This document shows positions 28,555-38,421 of a stretch of DNA of 64,000 nt, piece after piece. The translations under genes were made by a program, and so were the position numbers. Within the stretch, counting starts at the first letter, position 1. Each line of letters opens with the position of its first letter. Source of the stretch: GAS188 sp963713805 (lineage in GTDB: Bacteria > Pseudomonadota > Alphaproteobacteria > Rhizobiales > Beijerinckiaceae); contig CAVQNF010000023.1 in the NCBI GenBank assembly GCA_963713805.1, positions 14,837-78,836 on the forward strand, in the 5' to 3' direction. The notes under the pieces are model-generated. The model worked only from the letters and a program-made list of their open reading frames with translations. It ran no database searches and was not told the DNA's origin.

Positions 28555-29848
28555 TCATTCGTCCGTTTCGCCCTTGCGGTAGAGGGCGCCGCGCCCAAGC
28601 CGATCCATGCAGATTTCGGCGGTCCAGGGCAGCATCAACGAGCCGCAACGGCTGTCGCGATAATAGCGCTCCAGCGGCAATGATCTGAGCATCGATTGGC
28701 CCCCGCAGGTGCGGATGGCGAGGCGGCAGACATCGTTGCAATGCTCCATCACCGTGTATTGGCAAGCGAGCGAGCGCGCCCGCTCGTCCTCGGAAGGGTC
28801 GAGCCTCGCCTCGGAAACGGCGCGCAGGAAGATCGCCCAGGCGAGCTCGAGCTTCACCAGCATCTCGGCGACGGCGATCTGCTTCGTCGGATACATGCGC
28901 CGCTTCACCGGCATGCCCGGCACCTCGCCGCGCAGATAGCGCAACGTGAAGTCGTAGGCCGCCTGCATCACGCCGAGATAGGTCGCGGTGAGCGTCATGA
29001 ACATATGCGGCCAGCGCAGCGCCGCCTGGATGTAGATGCCGCGCGGCATCAGCTGCGCCTCCTCGGGCACGAACACGTTCTTCAGGAGGAGGGTGCGCGA
29101 GACGGTCCCGCGCATGCCGAGCGGGTCCCAATCGCCGACGATCGAAAGCCCGTCCGCCGCGGCCGGGACGGCGACGAACATGGTGTCGCGTCGCGAGGGC
29201 TTCAGCCGCTCCCTCGGCCTTTCCCTTCACCGCTCCCTTGACCGCTCCCTTGGCCTCGGTGCAAAGCACGCCATAATAATCGGCCGCGCCCGAAAGCGAG
29301 GCGAAGATCTTGCGCCCGTCGAGGACGAAGCCGCCCTCCACGGGTTTCGCGGTGGTGCCGAAGGGCGAGACGCCGGCGGCCGCGCTCGATGCCTCGGAGA
29401 AGGGCTGGGCGTAGATCGCGCCGCCGACCATGCGCGCGTAGTGGATGGCGCGCCGCGCCTCATGCTCTCGTTGCTGCTTGCGCGAAAGGTCGAGCCCGTC
29501 CACGAGATCGGCCGTCCACAGCGAGTTCGCCACATGCATGTTGAAGGTGTTGGCGGTCGTGCCGCACCAGAAGCCGAGCCGCTGCGACACCAGCATGTAG
29601 GTGCGATAATCGGCGCCCAAGCCGCCATGGCGCTTCGGCACGCACAGCTTCAGGAAGCCGGCCTCGCGCAGATCGGCGTAATTCTCGAACGGAAAGGAGG
29701 CCTCCGCATCGTGGCGGAAGGCGCGCTCGGCGAAGGCCGGCCCCATCTCGTCGATCGCGGCGAGAAGCCGAAGCGCCTCCTCGCCCAGCCCCAAGGCCCG
29801 GACGGCCGAGGTCGGGGCGGGAACCGAGGAGACGATATTCTCGTTCAT
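28555..29848 (-). CDS. acyl-CoA dehydrogenase family protein, frameshifted
   Basis: FAD-dependent flavoenzyme of about 430 residues. The N-terminal helical domain runs from MNENIVSSVPAPTSAVRALGLGEEALRLLAAIDEMGPAFAERAF through FLKLCVPKRHGGLGADYRTYMLVSQRLGFWCGTTANTFNMH. The beta domain includes VEGGFVLDGRKIFASLSGAADYY and, after an indel near 29190, FVAVPAAADGLSIVGDWDPLGMRGTVSRTLLLKNVFVP. The C-terminal part is MTLTATYLGVMQAAYDFTLRYLRG, YTVMEHCNDVCRLAIRTCGGQSMLRSLPLERYYRDSRCGSLMLPWTAEICMDRLG. Its ATG overlaps the stop of the NicX-like gene, so the two are coupled. Some members of this branch are monooxygenase-like rather than true dehydrogenases, so the substrate is open. Confidence 0.85.
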
Positions 29849-30897
29849 TGAAGCTCGCCCTGCAGCCTTCCCTCGACCACCACCGGCTTTTCGTCGAGCG
29901 CCACGGTGCAGTTCCGCAAGGGCAGGTCGAAATGGCCTTCCCCGAAGCGGCCCGCCGCCTCGTTGGCGCCCGTCGAGAACAGGAAATTCCCGGCGAAGAC
30001 GCGCAGCTCCGTGCCGTTGATGTCGCGCTTGTCGTACATCGCCATCGCATCCCAGCGCGCCTTCGGGTTGAGGCCGAAGCCGACATGGCTCACCGCGTAG
30101 GCGTCGCGCTCTTTCCAGGCGCCGAGGTGATCGCGCATCAGCTCGGCGTCGAGATTCTTGCCCTCGATCTTGGTGATGTAGTCGTGCTCGATGGTGAGGC
30201 GCACCTCGGCTTCGACATAGCGCTTGAAGGTGAGGTTCGCATCGCCCGGCGACAGCACCAGGGTGCCGGCGACGCATCCGGCCGCGGGAAAGGCGAGGCA
30301 CAAACCGCCCGGCCAATGAGCGACGGTGCTGGGCCGGTCGGTAAAGCCCCAGATGCCGCCCATGCGCGCACCCGCGAGCGCGATCACGAGATCGGTGCCC
30401 GTCGCGGAGGTGACGCGCATCTCGCGCGCCGCCTTCAGCATGCCGATGCCGCGCTTGACCTTCGGCAGGAGGGCCGGATCGGGCGGCAGACGTTCGAGGA
30501 CGTCGGGATGCTCGTTCGAGATCATCATCAAGCGCGCCCCGCTCTGGAGGATCTCGGGCAGCTCTTGCGCGTGCAGCAGGCCTTCCAGCGTGAGATCGAC
30601 CAGAAGGCCGGGCCCGCTCAGCGCCTTCACCAAGGGCTCGATCCGCTGCAGCGCCCGCGAGGCTCCGGTCGAGCGCACCGGGACCGGGGCGGTCTGCCGC
30701 GGCGTCGGCACCACGATGTGGAAAGGCCGCGCGCCGAGGCGCGAAAGCGCGAGCTCGGCAAGGTGCACATTGAGCGGGCGCGATTGCGTCTCGGAGAGGA
30801 TGCGCACCGGCTCATCGGCCGCGACCCCGCAGAGCCGGAACAGCGAAGCGAAATTCTCGATCCATTTGGCTTCGATGCGGTCGCTCAACATGCGCAA
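29845..30897 (-). CDS. NicX-like 2,5-dihydroxypyridine 5,6-dioxygenase family protein
   Basis: Protein of 350 residues, the same length as NicX, the Fe(II) ring-cleaving enzyme of nicotinate breakdown (M29 aminopeptidase-like fold). The C-terminal half resembles NicX as I recall it, for example AHWPGGLCLAFP, EGKNLDAELMRDHLGAWKERDAYAVSHVGFGLNPKARWDAM, FAGNFLFSTGAN and GHFDLPLRNC. His271, His322 and Asp324 sit where the iron ligands of NicX are expected. The gene is intact and translationally coupled to an acyl-CoA dehydrogenase family gene. No other nic gene (hydroxylase, maleamate amidase) is in the window, so the real substrate may differ. Confidence 0.75.
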   Translation of the reverse strand: MRMLSDRIEAKWIENFASLFRLCGVAADEPVRILSETQSRPLNVHLAELALSRLGARPFHIVVPTPRQTAPVPVRSTGASRALQRIEPLVKALSGPGLLVDLTLEGLLHAQELPEILQSGARLMMISNEHPDVLERLPPDPALLPKVKRGIGMLKAAREMRVTSATGTDLVIALAGARMGGIWGFTDRPSTVAHWPGGLCLAFPAAGCVAGTLVLSPGDANLTFKRYVEAEVRLTIEHDYITKIEGKNLDAELMRDHLGAWKERDAYAVSHVGFGLNPKARWDAMAMYDKRDINGTELRVFAGNFLFSTGANEAAGRFGEGHFDLPLRNCTVALDEKPVVVEGRLQGELQ

Positions 30898-31054
30898 AGG
30901 CTATCGGGGGGCCCGTTTTCTGTCCACGGGCTTCAAGTCCGGATCGCGCGGGCTCGACGACGAACGGGCGCCGTTTCCCGAGCCGGGCCTTGCGCGTTCG
31001 GCGCCGCTATCCTAACCCGACGCTGGCGTGCGGCCCTCTTTGGAATCAGCGGTA

Positions 31055-33274
31055 GTGCTCAAGAACGACATCGCCATCACGCCGGAACTCGTCGCCGAGC
31101 ACGGGCTGAAACCGGACGAATATCAGCGCCTCCTCGCGCTTCTCGGGCGCGAGCCGAGCTTCACCGAGCTCGGCATCGTCTCGGCGATGTGGAACGAGCA
31201 CTGCTCCTATAAATCCTCGCGCATCCATTTGCGAAAGCTGCCGACCACCGGCCCCTGCGTGATCCAGGGCCCGGGCGAGAACGCCGGCGTCATCGATATC
31301 GGCGATGGCGAGGCGGTGGTCTTCAAGATGGAGAGCCATAACCACCCCTCCTTCATCGAGCCTTACCAGGGGGCGGCAACCGGGGTGGGCGGCATATTGC
31401 GCGACGTGTTCACCATGGGGGCGCGCCCGATCGCCGCCTTGAACGCGCTGCGCTTCGGCGCGCCGGACCATCCGCGCACCCGCCATCTCGTCGCCGGCGT
31501 CGTCGCCGGCATCGGCGGCTACGGCAATTCCTTCGGCGTGCCGACCGTCGGGGGGCAGATGGGTTTCGATGCCTCTTATGACGGCAACATCCTGGTCAAC
31601 GCCATGGCGGTCGGCCTCGCGCGCAAGGACGAGATCTTCTACGCGGCCGCCTCCGGCCTCGGCAATCCGATCGTCTATCTCGGCTCCAAGACCGGGCGTG
31701 ACGGCATCCACGGCGCCACCATGGCGTCCAATGTGTTCGGCGCCGATGCGCATGAGAAGCGCCCGACCGTGCAGGTCGGCGACCCTTTCGCCGAAAAGCT
31801 CCTGCTCGAAGCCTGTCTCGAGATCATGGCCAAGGGCTGTGTGATCGCCATTCAGGACATGGGAGCGGCGGGCCTCACCTGCTCGGCGGTCGAGATGGGC
31901 GCCAAGGGCGATCTCGGCGTCGAGCTCGACCTCGACAAGGTCCCCTGCCGCGAAACGGGCATGACGGCCTATGAGATGATGCTCTCCGAGAGCCAGGAAC
32001 GCATGCTGATGGTGCTGCGGCCCGGCAAGGAGGAGGAGGCGAAATCGGTCTTCCGCAAATGGGGGCTCGATTTCGCGGTCATCGGCCGCACCACCGACAC
32101 CCGGCGCTTCGTCGTGAGGCATCAGGGCGAGGTCATGGCCGACATGCCGATCAAGGAGCTCGGCGACGAAGCGCCGCTTTACGACCGACCCTGGGTGAAG
32201 CCGCCGGTGCCTCACGCGGTCGAGCCTTCGGACATCGAGCCGCCTTGCCCCAACATGGACGCGCTTCGCCGCCTCCTCGGCTCGCCCGATCTTTGCTCGA
32301 AGCGCTGGGTCTTTGAGCAATATGACCATCTGATCTTGGGCAACACGGTGCTGCCGCCCGGCGGCGACGCCGCGGTGGTGCGCGTCGGGGACGGGCCGAA
32401 GGCGCTGGCGCTCACCTGCGACGTGACGCCGCGCTATGTCGCGGCCGACCCCTTCGAAGGCGGCAAGCAGGCGGTGGCCGAAGCCTGGCGCAACCTCACC
32501 TCGGTCGGCGCGCTGCCGCTCGCGCTCACCGACAATCTCAATTTCGGCAATCCGGAGCGGCCCGACGTGATGGGGCAATTCGTCGAGGCGGTTCGAGGCA
32601 TCGCGGAGGCCTGCCGCGCCCTCGATTTCCCGGTCGTCTCCGGCAATGTCTCGCTCTACAACGAGACGCATGGCCGCTCGATCCAGCCGACCCCGACCAT
32701 CGGCGGCGTCGGGCTTCTCGACGATGTGACGCGCCATGCGACGCCAGCCTTCAAACGCGAGGGCGATCGCATCCTCCTGATCGGCGAGACCTTCGGCTGG
32801 ATCGGCCAATCGGTCTATCTGCGTGACATTTGCGGCCGGGCCGAGGGAGCGCCGCCGCCCATCGATCTCGCGGTCGAACGCCGCAACGGCGATTTCGTGC
32901 GCGCCCTCATCGCCTCCGGCCATGCGAGCGCGGTGCACGATCTCTCGGACGGCGGTTTCCTGGTGGCGCTTGCGGAGATGGCGATGGCCGGAGGTCTCGG
33001 CGCCACGATCACGCGCCTGCCGGGCGAGATCGAGCCCCATGCGGCGCTCTTCGGGGAGGATCAGGCGCGCTACATCGTCACCGTCGATCCGGCGAGGCTG
33101 GAGGAGGTCTCGAGCCTCGCACTCGCCGATGGTGTCGTCCTCACGATCATGGGCACGGTGGAGGGACGCGATATCGCGATTCCGGGCGAGGCACCGGTGC
33201 CCGTCGCGTCGCTCGGGGAGGCCCATGAGGGCTGGTTGCCGCGCTATATGGGGGCAGGCGCCCTCGTGTCGTGA
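31055..33274 (+). CDS. purL: phosphoribosylformylglycinamidine synthase subunit II
   Basis: Purine biosynthesis enzyme converting FGAR to FGAM with ATP and ammonia, in complex with PurQ and PurS. About 739 residues from GTG at 31055; an in-frame ATG at 31028 would add nine. ITPELVAEHGLKPDEYQRLLALLGREPSFTELGIVSAMWNEHCSYKSSR is the alphaproteobacterial N-terminus; ESHNHPSFIEPYQGAATGVGGILRDVFTMGARPIA holds the catalytic His and metal site. ATP-site motifs GIHGATMASN and AIQDMGAAGLTCSAVEM follow. The reading frame is intact. bolA, grxD and rimM follow in the same direction. Confidence 0.96.
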   Translation: MLKNDIAITPELVAEHGLKPDEYQRLLALLGREPSFTELGIVSAMWNEHCSYKSSRIHLRKLPTTGPCVIQGPGENAGVIDIGDGEAVVFKMESHNHPSFIEPYQGAATGVGGILRDVFTMGARPIAALNALRFGAPDHPRTRHLVAGVVAGIGGYGNSFGVPTVGGQMGFDASYDGNILVNAMAVGLARKDEIFYAAASGLGNPIVYLGSKTGRDGIHGATMASNVFGADAHEKRPTVQVGDPFAEKLLLEACLEIMAKGCVIAIQDMGAAGLTCSAVEMGAKGDLGVELDLDKVPCRETGMTAYEMMLSESQERMLMVLRPGKEEEAKSVFRKWGLDFAVIGRTTDTRRFVVRHQGEVMADMPIKELGDEAPLYDRPWVKPPVPHAVEPSDIEPPCPNMDALRRLLGSPDLCSKRWVFEQYDHLILGNTVLPPGGDAAVVRVGDGPKALALTCDVTPRYVAADPFEGGKQAVAEAWRNLTSVGALPLALTDNLNFGNPERPDVMGQFVEAVRGIAEACRALDFPVVSGNVSLYNETHGRSIQPTPTIGGVGLLDDVTRHATPAFKREGDRILLIGETFGWIGQSVYLRDICGRAEGAPPPIDLAVERRNGDFVRALIASGHASAVHDLSDGGFLVALAEMAMAGGLGATITRLPGEIEPHAALFGEDQARYIVTVDPARLEEVSSLALADGVVLTIMGTVEGRDIAIPGEAPVPVASLGEAHEGWLPRYMGAGALVS

Positions 33275-33507
33275 AGCCGGCAAGACGCGTTTGTCGGCCT
33301 GGCTGCGATCGAAAATATCCGAGAGGGGGCGTTTGGAAATCGAGCCCGGCATCGACGGCTCGGCTGCAGGCTGGGGCGTCGGATGCGCTGATCCGGGACG
33401 GCACCTTGACGCCTGCGGCGTTTAAGGGTGGATGACGGACGAAGCCGCAGGGCCGAGGCTCGAGGAAGGCTTCGGCCCCTGCCGATGCTCGTGGAGGCGT
33501 GACTGCG

Positions 33508-33744
33508 ATGCCCATGCAAAAGACCGAGATCGAGGCGCTCATCAAGGAGGCGCTTCCCGATGCCGAGGTCGAGATCAAGGACCTCGCCGGCGATGGCGAC
33601 CACTACGCCGCGACGGTGAAATCGGCCGCGTTCGAGGGGAAGACCCGCGTCCAGCAGCATCAGCTCGTCTATGGCGCGCTGCAAGGCCGCATGGGCGGCG
33701 CGTTGCACGCGCTTGCACTGACGACGATGCCGCACGATATTTAG
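33508..33744 (+). CDS. BolA family protein
   Basis: About 78 residues. KTEIEALIKEALPDAEVEIKDLAGDGDHYAATVKSAAFEGKTRVQQHQLVYGALQGRMGGALHALALTTMP is a BolA/IbaG-type domain with the invariant C-terminal His. It begins at ATG 33508, placed about ten bases after a GGAGG site; GTG at 33499 is too close to that site. It lies between purL and grxD. BolA proteins bind monothiol glutaredoxins and their iron-sulfur clusters, and the CGFS glutaredoxin next door fits that partnership. Confidence 0.9.
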   Translation: MPMQKTEIEALIKEALPDAEVEIKDLAGDGDHYAATVKSAAFEGKTRVQQHQLVYGALQGRMGGALHALALTTMPHDI

Positions 33745-33863
33745 GCGAGATTGCTTGCGACATGTTAAGCCAGCGGCAAGAAAGGCTCACGCATTTCGCC
33801 TCTGGCTCCCATCGCGACATGAAACCCAAATCGGGCTTTGCCCCCGACGCCAAGGTAGAGACA

Positions 33864-34205
33864 ATGACCGACGCCAACGCTCTGATCGACAATGAAGTGA
33901 AGTCGAACGACGTCGTGCTCTTCATGAAAGGCACGCCGCAATTCCCGATGTGCGGCTTTTCGGGGCAGGTCGTGCAGATCCTCGACTACGTCGGCGTGCC
34001 CTTCAAGGGCGTCAACGTGCTCGAGGACGACAATCTGCGCCAGGGCATCAAGAACTATTCCAACTGGCCGACCATCCCCCAGCTTTATGTGAAGGGCGAG
34101 TTCGTCGGCGGCTGCGACATCGTGCGCGAGATGTTCCAGTCGGGCGAGCTGCAATCGCATCTCGCCGGGAAGGGCATCACCGTCAAGCAGCCCGCGCGGG
34201 CCTGA
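33864..34205 (+). CDS. grxD: monothiol glutaredoxin, Grx4 family
   Basis: Iron-sulfur cluster carrier of 113 residues. VLFMKGTPQFPMCGFSGQVVQIL carries the CGFS active site. YSNWPTIPQLYVKGEFVGGCDIVREMFQSGELQ carries the glutathione-binding TIPQL and GGCD elements. ATG at 33864. It follows the BolA gene by about 120 bases and works with it in iron-sulfur handling. Confidence 0.95.
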   Translation: MTDANALIDNEVKSNDVVLFMKGTPQFPMCGFSGQVVQILDYVGVPFKGVNVLEDDNLRQGIKNYSNWPTIPQLYVKGEFVGGCDIVREMFQSGELQSHLAGKGITVKQPARA

Positions 34206-34216
34206 GCCCATCCTTC

Positions 34217-34754
34217 ATGGCCGCGTCTTCCGGCCTTCCGGAAGGGCGGGGGCTGCTGCGCATCGGCGAGATCGTCGGCGCGCATGGCGTCAAGGGCGAG
34301 GTCCGCCTGCGCTCCTTCGCGGCGACGCCCGCGAAAATCGCCGAATATTCTCCGCTCGCGACATCAGATGGCGCGGCGTCCTGCACGCATCGAGGCCTTG
34401 CGCCCGCTCGGCGGGGCGAATCCGGATATGTTCATCGGCCGGATCGCCGGCGTCGCGAGCCGGGAGGCGGCGGAAGCCTTGGCCGGAACCGTCTTGCACG
34501 TCGCGCGCGAGCGCGTGGCGGCGGACCTCGCCGAGACGGAGTTCCTGCACGCCGATCTCATTGGCTGTCGTGTCGAGCGTGACGGCGAGGTGATCGGCAA
34601 GGTGGTCGCGGTGCAGAATTTCGGCGCGGGCGACCTCATCGAGATCGCGCTTCACGGCACGCGCCGGACCGAATTCCTCCCCTTCGCCGAGGCTTTCATC
34701 CCGCTCGTCGATCTCGCCGGCCGACGGATCGTCATCGCCTCGTCGCGAGCGTGA
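34217..34754 (+). CDS. rimM: ribosome maturation factor RimM, one frameshift
   Basis: Assembly factor for the 30S head, about 178 residues. The N-terminal RimM domain reads RIGEIVGAHGVKGEVRLRSFAATPAKIAEYSPL; a frameshift near 34375 leads into FIGRIAGVASREAAEALAGTVLHVARE. The C-terminal PRC-type barrel is FLHADLIGCRVERDGEVIGKVVAVQNFGAGDLIEIAL, then FLPFAEAFIPLVDLAGRRIVI. ATG at 34217 is 12 bases after grxD. trmD, its usual neighbour, is absent; an acyl-CoA ligase gene converges from the other side. Confidence 0.92.
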
Positions 34755-34770
34755 TCCTGAGCCGCGACCT

Positions 34771-36366
34771 TCAGGTCGGCGCTGCCACCCGCTCGGCACT
34801 CGTCCTCTCACGCCGCTCGCGCAATTCGCGCTTGAGCACCTTGCCGATGGTGCTGCGCGGAAGCCGATCGAGGATCTCGACCGCGGCGAGCCGCTGCGTC
34901 CTGCCGAGCCGCGCGTTGGCGAATTCACGAAGCGCCGTGGCGGTGGCCGTGGCCGCGGGCTTGAGCACCACGTAAGCCACCGGAGTCTCGCCCCAGCGTT
35001 CCGACGCGACCCCGATCACGGCGGCTTCGGCGACGGCCTCATGCGCGGCGAGCACGGCTTCGAGATCGCCCGGATAGATGTTGAAGCCGCCCGAGATGAT
35101 CATGTCCTTCTTGCGGTCGACGAGGATCAGGAAGCCGTCCTCGTCGAAGCGGCCGATGTCGCCGGTGCGGATGAAGCGCTTGCCCTCGGCATCGTGCCAC
35201 TCCACCTCCGCGGTCCTCTCCGGCTGATTGTGGTAGCCGCTCATCATCGCGGGCGAATGGCCGACGATCTCGCCGAGCTCGCCTTGCGCGACTTCGTTCC
35301 CCTGGTCGTCGATGAGGCGCAGATCGTTGCCGGGCGAGGGCCGCCCGACGGTGTGAAGCTTGTCCGGCCATTCATGCGCGAAGAGGAGGGTCGAGCCGCC
35401 GCCCTCCGTCATGCCCCAGACTTCGGCAAGGCCGCCGGGCCAGCGCTTCAGGACCTCGGCCTTGAGGGACGCGGGGAATGGCGCGCTGGTGCAGGATTTC
35501 ATCTTGAAGCTCGAAAGATCGTAGCGGTCGAAATCCGGCAAGCTCCATGAGGCGCCGATATTGCACCGGCACCAGCATCGCATGCGTCGCGCGGTGCTTT
35601 TCGGCGAGGCCGAGGAAGGAAGCCGCGTCGAACTTCCCCATCAGCACGAGCGTGCCGCCATGCACGAGCGTGGGGAAGAAGGCGACGAGCGTCGTGTTCG
35701 AGTAGAGCGGGGTCGAGACGAGGGTTAAGGCGTCGCGACCGTAGAGGAAGGTCTTCGCCCGCTGCACCTGCGCCCAGCGCATCCGATGCGGCTGGACGAT
35801 GCCCTTGGGCGTGCCCGTCGTGCCCGAGGAATAGATGATGTTGAAGGGCGCATCGGGCGCGATCGCGATCGGGCGAGGTTTTGCGCCTCGAGGCTCGAGC
35901 CAGGTGTAAAGCGCCCCGCCAAGGGCATTGCCCGTTTCCGAATGATCGAGCGCGATGCGCGGAAGGTCACCGCCGCCGAGCTCTTGACTTTCCCAGGGCT
36001 CGCGGCGGTCGAGCGATCGAGAAACAAGAGCCTTGCGCCGCAATCCGCGATCATCGCCGCAAGAGAGGCCGGCGTCGAGGAGGGAGCGAGCGGGGCGATC
36101 GCGACGCCCGCCCGCAAGGCGCCGAGGAAGACGGCGGCGTATTCGATCGAGGTCGCGGCGCAGATCGCGATCGCCTCGCCCGCACCGACGCCGTCGCGCT
36201 GCAAAGCCGCGGCCACCCGGTCCATGATGGCGTCGAGCTCGCCATAGCTCCAGCGCCTTTCGCCTTCGATGAGCGCTGCGTGGTCGGGACGTTCTCGCGC
36301 GTGCAGATGGACGAGATGGGCGATGTCGCCGAAATCCTGGCTCAGGAGAGTGTCGAACGCAGACAT
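34771..36366 (-). CDS. AMP-dependent acyl-CoA synthetase, frameshifted
   Basis: Adenylate-forming acyl-CoA ligase of about 530 residues. The N-terminus MSAFDTLLSQDFGDIAHLVHLHARERPDHAALIEGERRWSYGELDAIMDRVA is followed by P-loop IIYSSGTTGTPKGIVQPH, a VWGMTEGGGSTLL motif, GDIGRFDEDGFLILVDRKKDMIISGGFNIYPGDLEAVL and the C-terminal lysine region PRSTIGKVLKREL. Frameshifts lie near 36010, 35700 and 35500. It is on the same strand as, and 33 bases downstream of, an enoyl-CoA hydratase gene, so the two likely serve one acid-degradation route. Chain type is not clear. Confidence 0.86.
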
Positions 36367-36398
36367 TGCTTTGGCTTGTGGCATCAAGCCGAGTGTCG

Positions 36399-37241
36399 TC
36401 AAGCCCCGCCAGCACCCCTTCTTCCGCCTTGCGGCCGCCCTACGGGAGAAGGGGGCAGATCATTCGGCCCCTCGACCTTCGCGCCTTTCCCTTGCGCGAA
36501 TTCCGCGAGGCGTTGCGCCGCGTCCGGCCCCGTCTGCGAAAGCGCCGCCATCATGCTCTCGACGAAGAGTCCGTCGTCCTCGCTCATGTCCTGGATGCGG
36601 GGCAGCGCCTCGAGCACGCCGAGGATGGTGAGCGGGGCGAGCCTCGCCACCTTCTCCGCGAGCTCGAGGGCCTTCGCTCCTCGCTTCGCCCTCGGCGACG
36701 AGATAATTCACCGCGCCGATGCGCTCGGCCGTCGCGGCGTCGAGCACGCGTCCGGTGAGCATCATGTCCGCCATGCGCGAGACGCCGATCAGCCGCGCCA
36801 CATGCACGGACGCGCCGCCCCCGACATAGATGCCGCGCGAGCCTTCGGGCAAGCGCGAAGAAGGCGGTTCGATCCGCGACGCGCAAATGGCAGGCGGCCG
36901 CAAGCTCGAGCCCGCCGCCGACGGTCGCGCCGTGCAGCGCCGCGATGGCAGGAATGCGCCCGTGACGGATCATGCGGAAGACGCGATGCCAGGTCCGCGA
37001 ATGGTGGAACACCTCCTCGGCGGAACGCGTCTTGTGCTCGACGAGATCGAGCCCGGCGCAGAAGCACGGCCCATCGCCGTGGAGCACGAGGGCGCGCGCC
37101 TCTTCATGGGCGCGCCGCACCGCCGTTTCGATTCGCGGCGATCAGCGCATCGTTGATGGCGTTACGCTTCTCGGCACGGGCAAGCCCGATGAGCGCGACC
37201 TTGCCCTCGATGCTGAACGTCACGAGCTCATGGGTCGACAT
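36399..37241 (-). CDS. enoyl-CoA hydratase/isomerase family protein, frameshifted
   Basis: Crotonase-fold enzyme of about 278 residues. MSTHELVTFSIEGKVALIGLARAEKRNAIND is the N-terminus. LVLHGDGPCFCAGLDL and IAALHGATVGGGLELAAACHLRVAD form the two oxyanion-hole segments, followed in other frames by GIYVGGGASVHVARLIGVSRMADMMLTGRVLDAATAERIGAVNYLV and LAPLTILGVLEALPRIQDMSEDDGLFVESMMAALSQ. The usual catalytic Glu of crotonases (PEGSRG) lies in the second piece. Frameshifts lie near 37120, 36860 and 36680. The acyl-CoA ligase gene follows. Confidence 0.84.
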
Positions 37242-37496
37242 CGCATTCCTTTCGCATCTCGAGGCTCGCAAGCGCGAAACTGAATAGCTCGGTTCTCACC
37301 GTGAGGACAGGCGCCGGGGTCCGCGCCTTGTTACGCCATCGGGCAATATCCCACGGCTCATTCGACCTAGCCTGATCACGCAATCGTGTTTGGAGTCATG
37401 GCGCAGAGCGATGCGAACATGGAATGAGACCTAATAATCCGGGCCGGGGCGAGAGATCATGCTCTCCGCGAGCCGAAGCTTGAACGGAGCATCATC

Positions 37497-37894
37497 ATGA
37501 CGTCTTTCTTCGAACGTTGGGAGAAGTGGTCGCCTCAAGTCCTCAGCGTCGTGCGGATCATCGCGGCGCTCTGTTTCCTTCAGCATGGCTTGCAGAAATA
37601 TTTCGGCTTTCCGTCGGCCACTCCTCCGGGCGGACACTCTTCACTATGTCCAAGGCGTGATCGAGATCGCGGGCGGCATCCTTCTGGCGCTCGGGCTCTT
37701 TACGCGGCCGGTCGCCTTCATCCTTGCGGGTGACATGGCGGTTGCCTATTTCACGCAGCATCTGCCGAAATCCTTCTTTCCCGCGCTGAACGGCGGCGAC
37801 GCGGCCATTCTCTATTGCTTCATCTTCTTCTATATCGTCTTCGTCGGCGGAGGCGCTTGGAGCGTCGATCGAAAAGTCCTGCAGCAGGAGATAG
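37497..37894 (+). CDS. DoxX family membrane protein, first of a tandem pair, frameshifted
   Basis: Inner-membrane protein of about 132 residues with four helices. WEKWSPQVLSVVRIIAALCFLQHGLQKYFGFP opens it. After an indel near 37620 come LHYVQGVIEIAGGILLALGLFTRPVAFILAGDMAVAYFTQHLPKSFFPALNGGDAAILYCFIFFYIVFVGGGAWSVDRKVLQQ. By comparison with its twin, whose end is AVLKQD and TAG, I infer that a second indel near 37890 hides the true stop at the TAG of 37892. ATG at 37497. Function unknown; DoxX proteins are linked to redox and quinone processes. Confidence 0.8.
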
Positions 37895-37915
37895 CCGCTA
37901 CATGGGAGCGCCGCC

Positions 37916-38314
37916 ATGACGTCACCCTTCGCGAGCTTGCAGAAATACGCGCCTTACGTGCTCAGCATCGTGCGCATCGTCGCGGCGGCGAGCTTCTTCG
38001 AATTCGGCCTGGAGAAATATTTCGGTTTTCCGGGTCCAGCACATGTCGATATGACGCCGATTTATTACGTCCAGGGCATCATCGAGATCGTCGGCGGGTT
38101 CCTCTTGCTCATCGGAGCCTTCACGCGCGTCGTGGCCTTCATCCTTTCGGGCGACATGGCGGTCGCCTATTTCATGGTCTATTTCCCGCGCTCCTTCTTC
38201 CCGGGACAGAATGGCGGCCTTTCGGCCATGCTTTATTGCTTCCTCTTCTTCTACTTGGTGTTCGCGGGCGGCGGCGCGTGGAGCGTCGATCGCGCGGTGC
38301 TCAAGCAGGATTAG
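37916..38314 (+). CDS. DoxX family membrane protein, second of the pair
   Basis: Intact protein of 132 residues. It parallels the first copy closely: YAPYVLSIVRIVAAASFFEFGLEKYFGFPGP, YYVQGIIEIVGGFLLLIGAFTRVVAFILSGDMAVAYFMVYFPRSFFPGQNGG and AMLYCFLFFYLVFAGGGAWSVDRAVLKQD. ATG at 37916 lies about 20 bases after the inferred end of the first copy, after GGGAGCG. The two are likely co-transcribed. Confidence 0.9.
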   Translation: MTSPFASLQKYAPYVLSIVRIVAAASFFEFGLEKYFGFPGPAHVDMTPIYYVQGIIEIVGGFLLLIGAFTRVVAFILSGDMAVAYFMVYFPRSFFPGQNGGLSAMLYCFLFFYLVFAGGGAWSVDRAVLKQD

Positions 38315-38421
38315 GAGTGCGCATGAGGCATGCGGCTTTCGCCGCTCCTCGGCCTCGGCCGAGCGCGACTTGGGCCGAGCACCCAACGAAGGGGCGCCGG
38401 CGAGCGGCGCCCCCTTTTCGT

